Positions 12,001 through 24,110 of a stretch of 64,000 nucleotides of DNA are shown one piece after another. A model generated the notes under the pieces. It was given only the letters and a program-made list of their open reading frames with translations. It was not told the DNA's origin and searched no databases. Where the stretch lies: contig CM041546.1 of NCBI GenBank assembly GCA_023238725.1, forward strand, positions 24,816,085-24,880,084. The letters are read 5' to 3'. A program made the translations under genes and the position numbers. How positions within the stretch are numbered: position 1 is the stretch's first letter; each line of letters starts with the position of its first letter. The stretch comes from Scortum barcoo (taxonomy: Eukaryota > Chordata > Actinopteri > Centrarchiformes > Terapontidae).

Positions 12001-13635
12001 TTAAGATCTTTTTTTAGAATGAATTACTTTCAAGCGAAATTTGTTTTTGACTGTCAGGCATAATAAACCAAACATGCCACAGTAATATGTTAAAGATGTC
12101 TGTGAACTATAATATATGTCTCCCAATCAACACCATTATAACAACTGATGATGCAGTTACGGCCAGTACTTATTAACTGCAGGTGAACTGTCTACGGATG
12201 GAAAATACTCATTAGAGCTTTTACCACCTCAGAGAGAGGTAGATGATTATATGTGTGAAAAATAAAGCGTATGCACGATAATCCAAACTGAATTGAAAGA
12301 TAATTTCCACCTGCATTCTTTATATATCCAGTTTATTACCATTACTAATTACCAAAATACAATCTGCAAAGCCATTCACACTGTGACACTGAACTTTGCT
12401 TAATCAATTCATTGTTTTGTTTATGATAAAAAAATGCTAATTTTCTTTACACTTCCACCTGTAACTAGGTATTAAGGTGGCACTAACACATACACCAACA
12501 GTTTTTACACAAATGTTTAATCTGAACGTGTCACCTGAATGCAAGCATGTCAGCAGCGGTGTTGAGATGCAAGGTGTGACTGATGGTTTTGTTATACTCA
12601 GTTTTTGCAATAAAACCAGCATCCCCTCTCTCCTCTTCCTGTTTTATACAATAGGCTCGTATCCCATAGGACCTATTAGTCAATTACACCTGAGTGCTGC
12701 TGTTTAATATGGGCTGAAAACATACCTGAGTTCCCAGCATCAAACACTTCCTTTGCTGTACATTCTTCCTGTGGTATACAGTAATGAGTAGAGCGGAGGT
12801 GTGCGTGTGTATGTGTGTGTGTGAGTGTGAGTGTGACGTTCAGAAAAAGGGAGGAATTATTCATTAGCTCTCTATTTCGCTCTTTCAGCCTCCCTCCTGA
12901 TCCTCGTGTTCAACAACTCTGGGGCAAAAGCAGAATTGCAAATTAGCTCCCGGAAAAATGGAATTAATTGGCCATCCTCACAGGCTTCTTGTCAAAGTTA
13001 GGGCTGATGTGTCAACGACTCCCCCAGAACTCCAAACAGCACTGCACAATATGGCACGGAGCGGAAAAAAAACAAAGGAGCAGAGCAAAGCACTCCACAA
13101 AAACAAAACTACCCTCTGTGTGTCAATTAATAGAGCACTTCAATCGGGGCAAAACTTTCCGAGTTGACTTCTCCGAACAGCACAATAACTCATTCAACCA
13201 GGCAGCTGTCACTTCTCCCACTATGCAATTTCACAATCAGTCGGTCTCAAATTAGAAGTCAACATTGGTCTGTGGGGTTTCACTGGCTCTCAAGCCAGAG
13301 TAATGGCTTTACTTTGGCTTCAGCTGCTGCACATAAAGAGAAAAACGATCTTCAGTATAAAATCAAATTATTCCTTTAGTTCTGTGAGGGTTTTTCCAGT
13401 TATTCCACCTCTTCCGCATTATCTATCTTACACACCTCTATTGATTAAATATACACCCATGCTCTGTCAGGCAGTGAGTGCTGGAGCAGACCAGTGAAGT
13501 GACCACAGTTATGATATCCAATCTGTGTTTAAGGATGCTTTTAAGAGCTGGAAGCATACAGGTCTACTGTAATGTAAGGAGCAGGCAAAAAGAGAGAGCT
13601 GCAACTACCTCCAGTCACTCAACATTTGTCTTAAC
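9013..13635. other. Gene-free stretch with microsatellites
   Basis: I see no exon here. CA repeats occur at 9,708-9,728 and TG-rich sequence near 12,799-12,834. Several less repetitive segments (about 9,520-10,090, 10,380-10,790 and 12,880-13,330) are rich in TAAT/ATTA cores and look like typical vertebrate non-coding DNA of the kind that can hold enhancers. That is impression only, without comparison to other fish. Confidence 0.55.
9708..9728. repeat. (CA)n microsatellite
   Basis: Uninterrupted CA dinucleotide run within pyrimidine-rich intergenic sequence. Confidence 0.9.
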
Positions 13636-13648
13636 ACGCCATCTAGTG
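13636..13648 (-). promoter_or_regulatory. CTCF-like motif downstream of cep76
   Basis: The minus strand reads CACTAGATGGCGT, matching the vertebrate CTCF core (CASYAGRKGGCRS) at all but the last base. It lies about 340 bp beyond the proposed cep76 poly(A) signal. Only a motif match; occupancy unknown. Confidence 0.4.
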
Positions 13649-13986
13649 CTCTATTCATGTATTACAACTTCATGGACCACAGTATTGTACAAGGCCGTGG
13701 CTCGTTTTGACTAAAGCTGACAATACTATCCTTACATGTGCAGTCCTCAGAATACAGCCACATCATGTAAGCTTTAATGTGTATTCCTGGGTGTAAAGAT
13801 CACTGAATTAATACGTGTGTTCACAAGAATTCCTCTTTTTACATTTTAAAAATGTGGCAGGTGTGGAGGAAAAAGAGGTACATGACAATGCAGTATGATG
13901 GTGTCACAAAATGGTTACAAATCTTGGCAATTAAAGATAATCTCATTAAAAAAAACATTCTTGTTAATATTCATTATAGCAAAAAC

Positions 13987-13992
13987 TTTATT
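13987..13992 (-). promoter_or_regulatory. Poly(A) signal candidate for cep76
   Basis: AATAAA on the minus strand, about 290 nt after the cep76 stop codon. It is the clearest canonical signal just downstream of the gene and would give a short 3' UTR. Confidence 0.6.
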
Positions 13993-14278
13993 TTGCTATA
14001 TGTTTTCAGTAAGAATACAGAGACAACAGTGAGATGAACAAAGTTCTATTTATATACAAAAATAGATAAATAAATACAATTCAATTCTGAGTGTAAAAGT
14101 CTGTACAAACAAAGAGTCTACTGGTCTAAAAAATAAAGGCCTGAGCATCACAGCAGAGAGAATCATTGTCTGTGCACATATCACTGAGGCCTTCAGTGTT
14201 ACTGCGAAGATCTGAATTATTGTCTGGGGTCGATGTGCAACACGAGCTGGTAGTATTTGGGTTTCATCAGTCCACTGG

Positions 14279-17200
14279 TCAGAGCACAGAGCGGTATTTA
14301 CATGCAAACATGAGCCACACTGCACATGCGTTCTCAGGATAAGCGAACACCCGGACACGAACTGCAAGCCTCACATGGTCGCCACGACAACACACTATCT
14401 CCTCACAGAACGGAGACCTGCACAGGAAGTGAGAAGAGACACAGAGAATGACATAAAAAGTACTTTTATAAACTTTTATAAAACATTTATACATTGGGAA
14501 AATTCTTTTTTCCTAAATGTAATCAAATCAATGATGAATTCTCACTCGGTAAATAGAGGAGAGGCTGGTGTGACTTCTGAGCCAGATATCAATCTGCGAT
14601 GTTAGTCTAAGGAGGAGCAAGGAGCTCAGGACAGAGCTGAACACTGTGTGGCAGGTTTGTAACAGAGTCATGGAGAGGTGCTGAGAGTTCACATGTGTGG
14701 ATGCATTTATTTTCTGTTGCTTTATGCTGTTCTGATAATGCAAACATCCTTAGCACCTCCAAAAACGAAGGCATTTCTTGGTTCCTACTAGGAGAATTTT
14801 CCCTCTCTTACACCCTCCACAGGGAGGTCAGAGGTCAGGATGTACTACAATACACAGCAGCTGGCAGGGATTTGCTGCCATAAGCCTGAGGTACTAACCT
14901 TCTCACAAACAGACTGGTGGGTTAGCAGTGCTGCCTCAGACTTTACTCACTATATAATGTAAGGGCTCATTTCACTGCTCCCCCCCCCCCACTGTACTTT
15001 AACTTCAAAGCTATAATAGTTAACAAAGTTCAGTTGTTCAGCTGTGTCTGCTCTAGCCATGACCTGCAACCTTCTTTATCAGGCATGGATGCCACAAACA
15101 CAATCTGTATTGAGTATAATGGCAGGACACATCAGGCTCACACAGGTTTACACCCCGAGCTACAGGTTGAGGGGTTTTTAACCACACAGTCACCATGTTG
15201 TCCACTAGTTCACCTGAGGCAGGTGGCAAAGGCTCTACGAGCATTGCGGTGCAGGAAGTGGATGGGGAAGCCTTTGAAGGTGTGTCCGTCTGGCACCGCC
15301 CTCCGCACCGCATCCTGGAACTCCTCGTTGCCACAGGAGACGCCGGTGCAACGCTCCAGCTCATAGGCCGACAGTGCCGAAGACAGCAGGTAGGACAGGT
15401 GGTCGTCCCACACTGTCACCAGCTCCAGGTCCTGGAGGAGAGAGCACCACACTGAAATGAATACCATGATTGTATTTCATTTAATCTTGAATCCAGCATA
15501 TTTTTCTGAAATGCAATATCTGAGCCAGCTGTCAAGTTTCCATCCAAATGCAGCGCAAATGTTTACCAAATTTGCAGAAAAATCAGCCAAAGAAAATGAA
15601 TCTGTGTTTCCATCCACTACTGTTCTGTGCAATGAGATAAAAGTAATTTAGTAATTTATTAAATCCACATTTCCCTCACAGTTTTTTTAATATCAAAAAT
15701 TGAAAATGTGCATAAAAAGGTGGATAATAATACACTTTGTTTGGGGCTATATGAAACATAGCGGCCACTCGTCATAAACTTATCTGCAGCTTTCTTTCTC
15801 AGCACAGGTGAGTTCAATGTAACTTAAAACTCAAAAACTTTAAGAGTCTGTATCGGCTCCAAGAAAGTTTTTAAAATTTTTTTTTTTACCTTCCTGTGCT
15901 CAGAGACCAGATAGCGCATCTCCAGTTCCAGCTGGTTGCTGGCAGCAGCAGGATCCAGAGAGGGGGCACAGAGTGGAGGCAGAGGGGGCAGAGAGGTGGT
16001 GGAGCCTGGGGCACAAACAGACTTCAGAGCCTCTTCGCTCATCGCCTTCCACCGAGACTGATTCTGAACGAAAAGAATGAGGACAAAAACAGGCTGATAA
16101 TCTTATCTGTTCACAGAGTATCCCACTGTACAACACCACTGCAGCTGTAGGTTTGCCCTGTTTTGGGGTAACATGACAGGACAGGAGCCGCTGATGAATG
16201 GAGCTGTGGCAGATTCCATTTCCCTGCACGCAAACTGGCCGCTGGTCTGATGACTGAAACTGGCAACCCTCCAGTCACAAGCCCACTGCTCTATGCTCCA
16301 GGCTACCTCTGCCCTCTGTCCGACTTCAAATCACCACTATCCATTGGATTGGTTCTTCTATGGCCAATTTTATATGCGGTGTAAATGAAGATTTTCATAT
16401 CGAAGCCAAACTCTGACGCTGACTATTAACATAATAGTGTTAACCCTAACCATAACAAAACAAAGGTGAACAGCACAACTTGCAACTTCTACTTGCACTT
16501 TTTTTTTTCAACAAACAAACTTTAATAATTACTAAAATAAATATAATATAATGGATTAATTAAAAGAAAAGTCAAATTGATTCAGTCAGGGTGAAGGCTC
16601 CCACCTATCCAATGGCAGTGGTTGGGGAGCTGTGAGGAGCAACACTCTCTTACCTGGAAGTCAAAGACACAAAGCTCCACGGCATCGGAGGGCTGGCAGT
16701 TGGCCAGGAAGGCCTGGTGGTTGAAGACGCAGCCAACAGTGCGGTAAGGGGAGGAGGGTTTGGGCTGGGGGGCCAGGGGTGGGGCGTCTGGGTCTATGGC
16801 CCGGTGCAGGTATCTGACCATACATATGGGACATCAAGGCTAATCAGGGTCATTACAAACAAATGAACAACGTTGGCTGAAAATTACTATTTACAAATGC
16901 TTGAAGTCATAGTGACAAAATATACTGTTGCTCTATCAAATGAGCTCATAGCTGCTACAGTAGTGGAGATGAAAAATATACTTCCAGGCATCAAATGAGG
17001 ATTGGATGCAAATGAAATAATGCCATGAATTAAAAACAAAAACTCTACAGGCTGGGATAAGATTGTAAAATTTAGACTAAATTATTTCAGAAGATTAAAA
17101 AGCTCCTGAAAAATCTATAGAACACAACTTGCTATAAACACAGACCTGGTTTCTATCACTATCTATCTCCATCATACGATAAGGAAGTTATAAAAACAAT

Positions 17201-20200
17201 AACTGACAGACAAACTCTCAGAATTGGATAAACACCAAAATGTCAATTGTTCCTTGGCTCAGAGCCTGGCCACCAAATTTCATGGAAATCCATTCGTGGG
17301 ATTCAGAGATATCCTGCTGACAAACACACAAAGACTGTCCAATGAGCTGACTGAGGCCAAAAAAAGGCTGCATGGTTCAGATGATTTCTTAGAAAGCATT
17401 TGCTTTCTTAGCAGTTACACGAAAACGAAAACGTTGCACACTGAAGGAGTTTTTGAAAGAGGATTTCCCCAAATATGCAAATATATATGGATGTACTTTT
17501 TCAAAGTTAAAAGTATCCAACACATAAGTATTGATAAGGAGCTGCTCATATGTCCAACTTGCTGTAACTATTTGCACAACACTGTGGTTTCAGTGTTAGT
17601 CTGATGGCAGAGGGACAGGGGAGCAGTAACAGCAGCAACTGTGTTAAATAAGTCAATGTGTGTTTGAATAACTAAAGAAAAATGGGGAAAAAAAAAAAAA
17701 AAAAAACCTGTGAGCTGTCAGACTCTCCCAGAAGGTGATGCTCCCATCAGTACCGCGGGTCAGGACCCAGGTGTGTGGCACTCCCATGGCTTTGGTGCCC
17801 ACACACACATACGCATCCAGACCAAAGCCCAGCAGGAGGCTGCACAGCAGGGTGGCGTGGTCCTCACAGTCCCCCTGGGGAAGACCAACAGTAATGATGA
17901 GTCAGGTCCTTTGGAGAGTTTACGATGTGGAAACTACAATATCAACATCATGATGTTTAGAGTTCTCCTGACCTTAATAAACAGCTCAGCACCCTTATTT
18001 TTAACATTGGAGTTAGCTCAACCTTTGCCTCAAAATATACTTAATACTACAACTTCTTCTCAAATATTACAACTTTAATCTGAAAAATCTACTAAGCCAG
18101 TCTTGAAATATTACACTTTTTTTCTCAAGCTATAAAGACTTTATTCTCAAAAGCTAGGCTCTTATACTCTGTTGTAAAAATGCAGCCAGCTAGCTTCTTT
18201 ATTTCCACCTTTACTGACACTTTACCAGAATCTCTGACAACATTTCTTTCATTTACACTGCAACCGCAAGGAGTTTAACTTTGACGTGTTCTAAGTCACT
18301 ATATTTGGACAGATCTGAAGAGCCGCCTTCACGCCATTCCTGTTGCTTGTCTTTTCATCTTGTCACTAAAACGGCCTGTTTAAACAGAAACACAACATCT
18401 TGTTCTCACTGCACTATTAGCCTTTCTCAGAAAGTGTTGAACACACACAAGAAATGCCTGCTGAAGAGGAAATAAGCTCTTTAGTCATCACATTGTCCTT
18501 GACAGTAAGAAACTCTTATTTCACTTGTATAACTTTTCCTGTAAAGAGGCCTGGGTTGGGCTGGGGGCTTGTGCTGCTGCTGCTAATACTGTCGCTGCGT
18601 GTTGGCTCCGGCTTCGGGCAAGTCAGAATGATAGATGTTCCCCAGAAGTGCTAATATGGACGGCAGCATCGAAACAGGCTGGGAACTGATGAGGCTAAAT
18701 TAATTTTCCCTGGAATGAAACTCATAAATCACAGCTGACAAGGGCCACTTTGTAAGAGTTGTGTTGTGTCTGTCTTGCCAGCCGCTCACAGAGGAAAGGC
18801 AGGGAACATTTATCCTGTGGTGGTCTGGGAAATTCCCCACTATCTGGCCAAGAGATGAAAGAATCAGTCAGTCGGCCCTGCACAGATCCGTCCTTCTCAG
18901 AAATGACACAATCAGCTGTGCTCAGAAATGGAGTAAACGTTAACGCAGCTGAACCACGAATGACGGGACTGAATGTAAGAATGTAAACAGACTGAGTAAT
19001 CGGGAGGAGGCCCACCCAAGTATTATAATAGAATAGACCATCAGTCTATGTTTTTGGAGATATTGTTATTGAATTAGGTTCCTTCTCGAAACTTTGCTGT
19101 ATTTATTCGTGTTATATTTGCTAACTTTTGTCATGATGTATTCTATGTTTTGTTTGGGCTTCATATCATGTGACCGTGGTCTTTGATTGTTGATGAATCT
19201 AAATCTGTATGCAACTGAAGAATAGGTCTCAGTGTTAGGTTGGAAAAATGTTCACGTCACATTCGTAGGTCATGGACTTGGACCTGTGATGAGAACAGCG
19301 GAGTCATCCCCAGCCTGGATTTTATCTCTGAGAAGTTAAAGTATTACAGTAGGTGTGACATGGGTGAAAATGTGTGATCTGGTGTAAGTGACAGGAAAGA
19401 TATGGAGTAGTGAAGAGGCTGCTGAAAATGTTTTGTTCATTTCATTTTTCTCCATTAAATGTCTGCAGGTATAGACTTATAATTTGATGTACTGTGTTGA
19501 AAAAAGAAAGATTGTTATGTGTCAGTGTGCTGTCATAACTGACCTTTGCGTTACGGTATTTACCTTTTAGAGAAACTGACTGCATGAAGAAGTTTGAGAA
19601 CACCTTTGGGAGTACTTTGGGAGTCAGGGTTAGGGATTTTCTACCGCATTTTCTCAATATAATTTCTAACAAAGGAAATGTTATAATACTACTAATATGG
19701 AGAGTGTGCAATCAAAGGAGGCCAAATGGAGTGTTTGAATGACTGTCTTGCACTTACTCAAAGACAAGATGTCACAAACATGATGTTAACACAATGTTGA
19801 TAATTATTTAAATAAATGTTACATTGGAGATGAATGTTGAGTCCACCTGGGTGAGAAACAGACACTCACTTTGGTGTGAAAAGCCATGAATCTGCCTCCA
19901 TCTTTGACGATGAGGATTTGGCAGTGAGTGCCCGGTCATGTGAAAAATGAGTGCATCTCTGCTGTGGCCTCCAAGGAGCCGACCAGTTGTCCTTACCTTC
20001 CCTCTACACAGGAAAGCCATTAATGTGCACCACTGCTCTTGCTTGCCTCCTCCTCCCCCCACCACAGGGGCCTTCTCATGGGCCAGCAGGCTGACGAAGC
20101 GCGCCGCTTGTCGAGGACTCTCCAGCAGCCTGCCCGCCCGGAGGACTCGCACGTAGGAACAAACAGGCCTGTTGATGCCGTTCTCATCCTGCAGAGAGCA

Positions 20201-23200
20201 CAGAGACACACCCAGAGGTAAAGGGGACAGCTTGGAGTCAGATATGAACTCTGAATTCGATAGTCCCTAAACTGGTTAGGAAGATGAGAAGCCCTCTCTC
20301 CAGACCACTAACACAGTAAACCAGTGTGTGAGTGGCAAACGGCAAATGAATTAGTTTGTTCTGAGGAACTCCCTAATCAGTGTCTGCATATACACGTAAC
20401 CAATTCCCTCTGCTATTTACTCCACACGTCTATTGTTAATAAAAATGAGTGAAGAGACGGCCTGGTTACCAAAGGTTTTGGAATAAAGTAAGCAAAATGT
20501 GTTAACTTTTTACTTGAAAAGTTGACTTTTTCCCACACAGCATATGTGAATTTAGACAAACCTGTGCAAAGATCTTGACCATTTTGGATTGGTGTGATGG
20601 ACGGATCTCAAGGAATTCCCTCCACCACTGTTTGGCATAGACCAAGAAGAGTCTCTCCTTCTCCGCCGTCCTCTGCCTCTCCAGTGATTGCTGAATGAGA
20701 AACACGCAGTGATATCAGTTACCATCTATAGAGCTTTGATGTTTTCTTGTTTACAGTGCCGCCTTTATATCAACCCTGATTGATTCTTAACAGCGCTGAT
20801 GGAAATCTGTTACGAGGATTCATTATTGGTTCGCTGGGTTACTTTATCCATGAATAATAAAGCAGGTGAATAAACAGACGGGGAGATAAAGAGACTTGAG
20901 TGTGCTGACCTGTGTGCTGATGATGTCAGAGCCCAGAGTCTCTGTGACAGGAGGATAGAGCTCCAGACTGACAGTCAAAACACCAGCTGGGACTTTACAT
21001 TCACTTCCTGGTGAGACACACACACACACACACACACACACATTACTGAAAGCTGTTGCCACATCACTTAGAGTAGGGGAGAGAGAGGCAAACTACAGAT
21101 GTTTTTCAAAATATATTTATAGCATATTCCTTCTAATTTCCTGTGAAATCACAGTTCCTATTTTACAGCCGTGGTTCCCAGAAGAATAAAACCCCTCAAA
21201 TTTAAATACTTTCTAACATTTTTTTCTCTGATCTTTGCTTATCTTCTGGCCTCTAACATTACTTACTGTTATTTATTTAACCCGTGAAGAGGGGTTAGAA
21301 GCAAACACTGCTTCATTTTAAGGCATTACCAGCCAGAAAGGTTGGGAACCAAAGTTTTACAGCTCAGCTGGTTCAACAGTTATTATAAATGTTTTACATA
21401 TGATCAGATTTTCTGACTGGCTGACTATAAAAAACTTGTTGTGGAAAAGTGTTGCAGATTTTAGTTGTAGAGTCTGGAACAGGAGAAACGATTCTTCGTT
21501 GGAATTTTAGTGTTTATTTAATGTTAATGTAATGTTGTTTGATGACTGCCACAGTGCTGTTTTTGTGTCTTACATGTCAGTGTGGGCTGGGAACTAGTCT
21601 ACTTTTTTCTGTTCTACTCTAAATGCTGAACTGCATTCACCATTCCTCACCCTTAGAGATGTTACCTTTTTCAAAATAAAGACATTCAGAATTTCATCAA
21701 TGTTATGACTATAGTATCCACTGCAGCAAAATCAGCCTCTCACCAACTCCCATCAGCTCCACAGCAAAGCAGGTCTTCCCACTGGGCGAGGTGAGGACTG
21801 TCCTCCAGTCCAGGAAGTAGGAAGAGATCAGCGTCGTCTCACTGGAGGTGTCTGTCTTGATCAGCACCAAGTGAACCGGGTCACACATGGACAACATGTT
21901 GGTGGCATCCGCCATTTTACTGCCCTCTCCTGCAGCGCCAAAAGTAATTACAAAATAAGAATCACAGATAATATATTACCAACAGCATAATGACAGCTGG
22001 TTCTGATGGACTGACGCCAATAGTGCTAATTCACACGTACCCATGCCGTCTCTGTGGATCTCTAAAAGGAAACCCTCCTTAATGTCAGGTTCGCAGGCAC
22101 AGGGCACTGGCTTTGAGCGAAACCTCTGGTTACGGAAGTGCAGGTAGAGTGTAAACGTAGAACACACCTGACCAGGTAAAGGCTCTGGCTCCTGGAGGTG
22201 CTCCAGAAAGGCCTTACCACCAAGCACTTGGAGGTACAGGTACCGCCTGGACGGATCAATATTGGCTGAGAGAATAAGAAGAATCTTAACTGTTAAAACA
22301 CAAGGAACAACTTCAGAGAGGGAAAATAGCCTATACTATTATGTTGGTTTCTTTGGCTTTATAAATGATGTCTCTCACTTTTTTCCAGCTGAGCAATGTT
22401 CTTGTCAACAAAGTGAGTAGCAGGCTTTGGAGGAGATCCTGTTTCTGCACCTGTAGGTACCTCCTATCAACACAGACCAAAATGACAAAAACACCAACAG
22501 TCAGCAGGGGAATGAGTTAAATTTGTACAATAGAGAAACTGTTACCTGTATCTGAGTTGATATGAGTATTTAAACTCTTACTTAACAAGGCTTAACAAAG
22601 TTTTACTTGCATTGAGTTAGGAAGAATCTATTTTCAATGTTCAGTCCAATGAATCAATGTGAACTACCGTCAGCCTGATTAGCAAGTATATAAATCGCCT
22701 GCCAACCTGAGTGAAGTGTAGGTCCTTCATCACATCGTCTATGATGCCCCTGCGCTGCAGAGCACGTAGGAAATCTGCCTCAGACAGAGATTGACGTGCT
22801 GGACTTTGGTCATCCCTCACAGTCTCAGCCAGCACCTCTCGGATCTTCCCGTGGATATCCATCTGATAACAGACAGAATAACATAATAAGACAGACAGAA
22901 TAAACACAACATTTCTCACATCCAAAATGCTCATCAGTGTTCTCTGACATATTTGAATGTGTTTGTTTGACAGACTCTTTGTCATTTAAGGTTAATTGTA
23001 TATCTGTGGCTTTCCCAGATCCACAGCTAATTAACAATTAATACAGCTACACTACCCCTGACTCCACCACATCCATCTTCACTGTGCAAGGGAGAGGTGG
23101 TGGTCGAAGTACAGCACTGCTCCAAGTCTGGTTACGAGTTTTTTTATTTTTAGAGGATCGACAAGAAGGTATCCAAAGCAACAATCTACTTGACAAATGT

Positions 23201-23862
23201 GTTAATGGAGCTGCAATAACAAGGTTTGGTGAAGCCAAATATTTCCCACCATGTAGCAAGATGAAGGCAGGAAATACTCTTCAGACATGAACATGATCTC
23301 GATGTGAATACAAACAGTGGCTCCAGGCACAAAAATAAAAATGCACCAATATTACTTTAATTCTAACAGAGGCCATTCCTGGATCAGTTCATCTCTACCA
23401 GACTGTTATAAATATTTATATGATCTACTACTTCTCATCAGCACAGCAGAGAGCCTCAGACCTCTGTAGTGTATAGGTGGACAAAAGGTAAGTGCCCTAA
23501 TGGTTAAAATAATCACATCATATACATATTGAATACAGCCGAACTTAATAAAAGATGGGGTTTGGCTTTGCCAGTTCTTAAAATGTCATTTATCACGCGT
23601 GTATTTTTTTCAATAAGCAAGTATACATTAATTTGCTTTATTTCTGAATGGCAGTTGGCTGATCGGTCTCGTTTCATATAACCGCGCAGTCAAACCTTTT
23701 AATAAACCATATATATCAATAAACACAGCAAACAAAGGGACAGTGTTTGATGCACAGAAAGACATTAACCGTGTGTAGAAACACCAGTAGTTTGCTCACC
23801 TTGAGCAGATGGTTGTGAATGATTTGTTTCAGCTCGGAGGCTTTTTCTGGAGGCAGAGACAT
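14279..23862 (-). CDS. cep76: Centrosomal protein of 76 kDa (CEP76), complete, 13 coding exons
   Basis: CEP76 is a centriole-associated protein; in human cells it limits centriole reduplication and binds CP110. The assembled product is 663 residues (human about 659). It opens MSLPPEKASELKQ, then an N-terminal helical block ending RRGIIDDVMKDL (about residue 70). A C2-like region follows, with RRYLYLQVLGGKAFLEH and ELMGVG, over about residues 95-275. A transglutaminase-like fold (about 310-460) contains KQEQWCTL, KGDCEDHA and GVPHTW. The C-terminal domain has GNEEFQDAVRRAVPDGHTFK and ends CKYRSVL. All exon phases close, with GT-AG borders throughout. The start chosen is the ATG of the family's conserved first residues. 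The exon 9 donor is odd (GT followed only by T). The gene lies tail to head with ptpn2, whose stop is 2.5 kb upstream of this start. Confidence 0.97.
15534..15770. repeat. MITE-like teleost repeat in cep76 intron 11
   Basis: The block holds two copies of GTTTCCATCCA about 70 bp apart, followed by a GCATAAAA-type segment. I recall this as a common short teleost repeat whose ends carry the TTTCCATCCA motif. Exact ends are not clear. Confidence 0.4.
16190..16318 (-). mobile_element. tRNA-derived SINE remnant in cep76 intron 10
   Basis: On the minus strand the sequence reads like a worn tRNA head: GGTAGCCTGGAGCATAGAGC resembles box A, and about 30 nt later GGTTGCCAGTTTCAGTC resembles box B of common fish SINEs. 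The tRNA arms do not pair well, so it is not a functional tRNA gene. It lies in the same sense as cep76. Confidence 0.45.
17255..17340. repeat. Dispersed repeat fragment in cep76 intron 9
   Basis: Lies between exon 10 (right end 16,813) and exon 9 (left end 17,708). It contains CCAAATTTCATGGAAATCCA followed by GATATCCTGCTGACAAACAC, a combination I recall as a recurrent teleost interspersed motif. No ends or duplication can be placed. Confidence 0.4.
17688..17706 (-). repeat. T19 tract immediately after a cep76 splice donor
   Basis: Nineteen As on the plus strand, that is T19 on the transcript strand. The exon 9 boundary is CACAG then GT, with the T of GT being the first of the nineteen. Confidence 0.85.
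21016..21042. repeat. (CA)n microsatellite at a cep76 acceptor
   Basis: CA run on the plus strand, so TG on the transcript strand. It ends 8 nt upstream of exon 6, so the acceptor is preceded by a TG repeat instead of a normal polypyrimidine tract. Confidence 0.85.
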
Positions 23863-24110
23863 CACAAGGAGCAGCTGTGGACACTTGTTAGCAGAAAAAG
23901 ATGACTACCTTAGTAACAGGGAGCCTTCCGGGGCGATAAACAGCGGCCGTTTTCTTGTCTGAATGATACCTGAGCGATATAAACATTTGTCGCCGGTATT
24001 TGAGAAACAGCCTATGGAGACCTGAGCTGCCACTTTAAACTGTGGCGGAAAACCGAGCGGGAACACGGCTGCTCTGCTGCCTGACAGCGCCCTGTGGTCA
24101 ACACTGTAAG
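23863..24110 (-). promoter_or_regulatory. cep76: cep76 upstream and 5' UTR region
   Basis: Locally CpG-containing sequence just before the cep76 start codon, without a TATA box at a plausible position. It carries the CTCF-like block at 24,090-24,104. The transcription start cannot be read from sequence. Confidence 0.45.
24090..24104. promoter_or_regulatory. CTCF-like 15-mer CCCTGTGGTCAACAC
   Basis: Identical to 34,565-34,579 upstream of seh1l and, like it, preceded by CGC-type sequence. In reverse complement both resemble the CTCF core CCACAGGGGGCGC, although this copy has only three Gs. It lies 228 bp upstream of the cep76 start codon. Confidence 0.4.

Larger units (their letters stand above)
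14279..23862 (-). other. cep76: cep76 coding-exon map
   Basis: Coding exons in transcript order (plus-strand coordinates): 1, 23,800-23,862; 2, 22,707-22,862; 3, 22,379-22,463; 4, 22,041-22,265; 5, 21,744-21,929; 6, 20,910-21,007; 7, 20,562-20,690; 8, 19,997-20,188; 9, 17,708-17,874; 10, 16,654-16,813; 11, 15,890-16,063; 12, 15,214-15,431; 13, 14,279-14,417. Lengths sum to 1,992 nt including the stop. Intron 8 (17,875-19,996) is the longest; apart from simple sequence I see nothing in it. Confidence 0.93.

Noticed and set aside
16225..16318. Functional tRNA gene
   Set aside because: Boxes A and B are recognisable but the acceptor and anticodon arms do not pair, so it is better explained as a SINE head.
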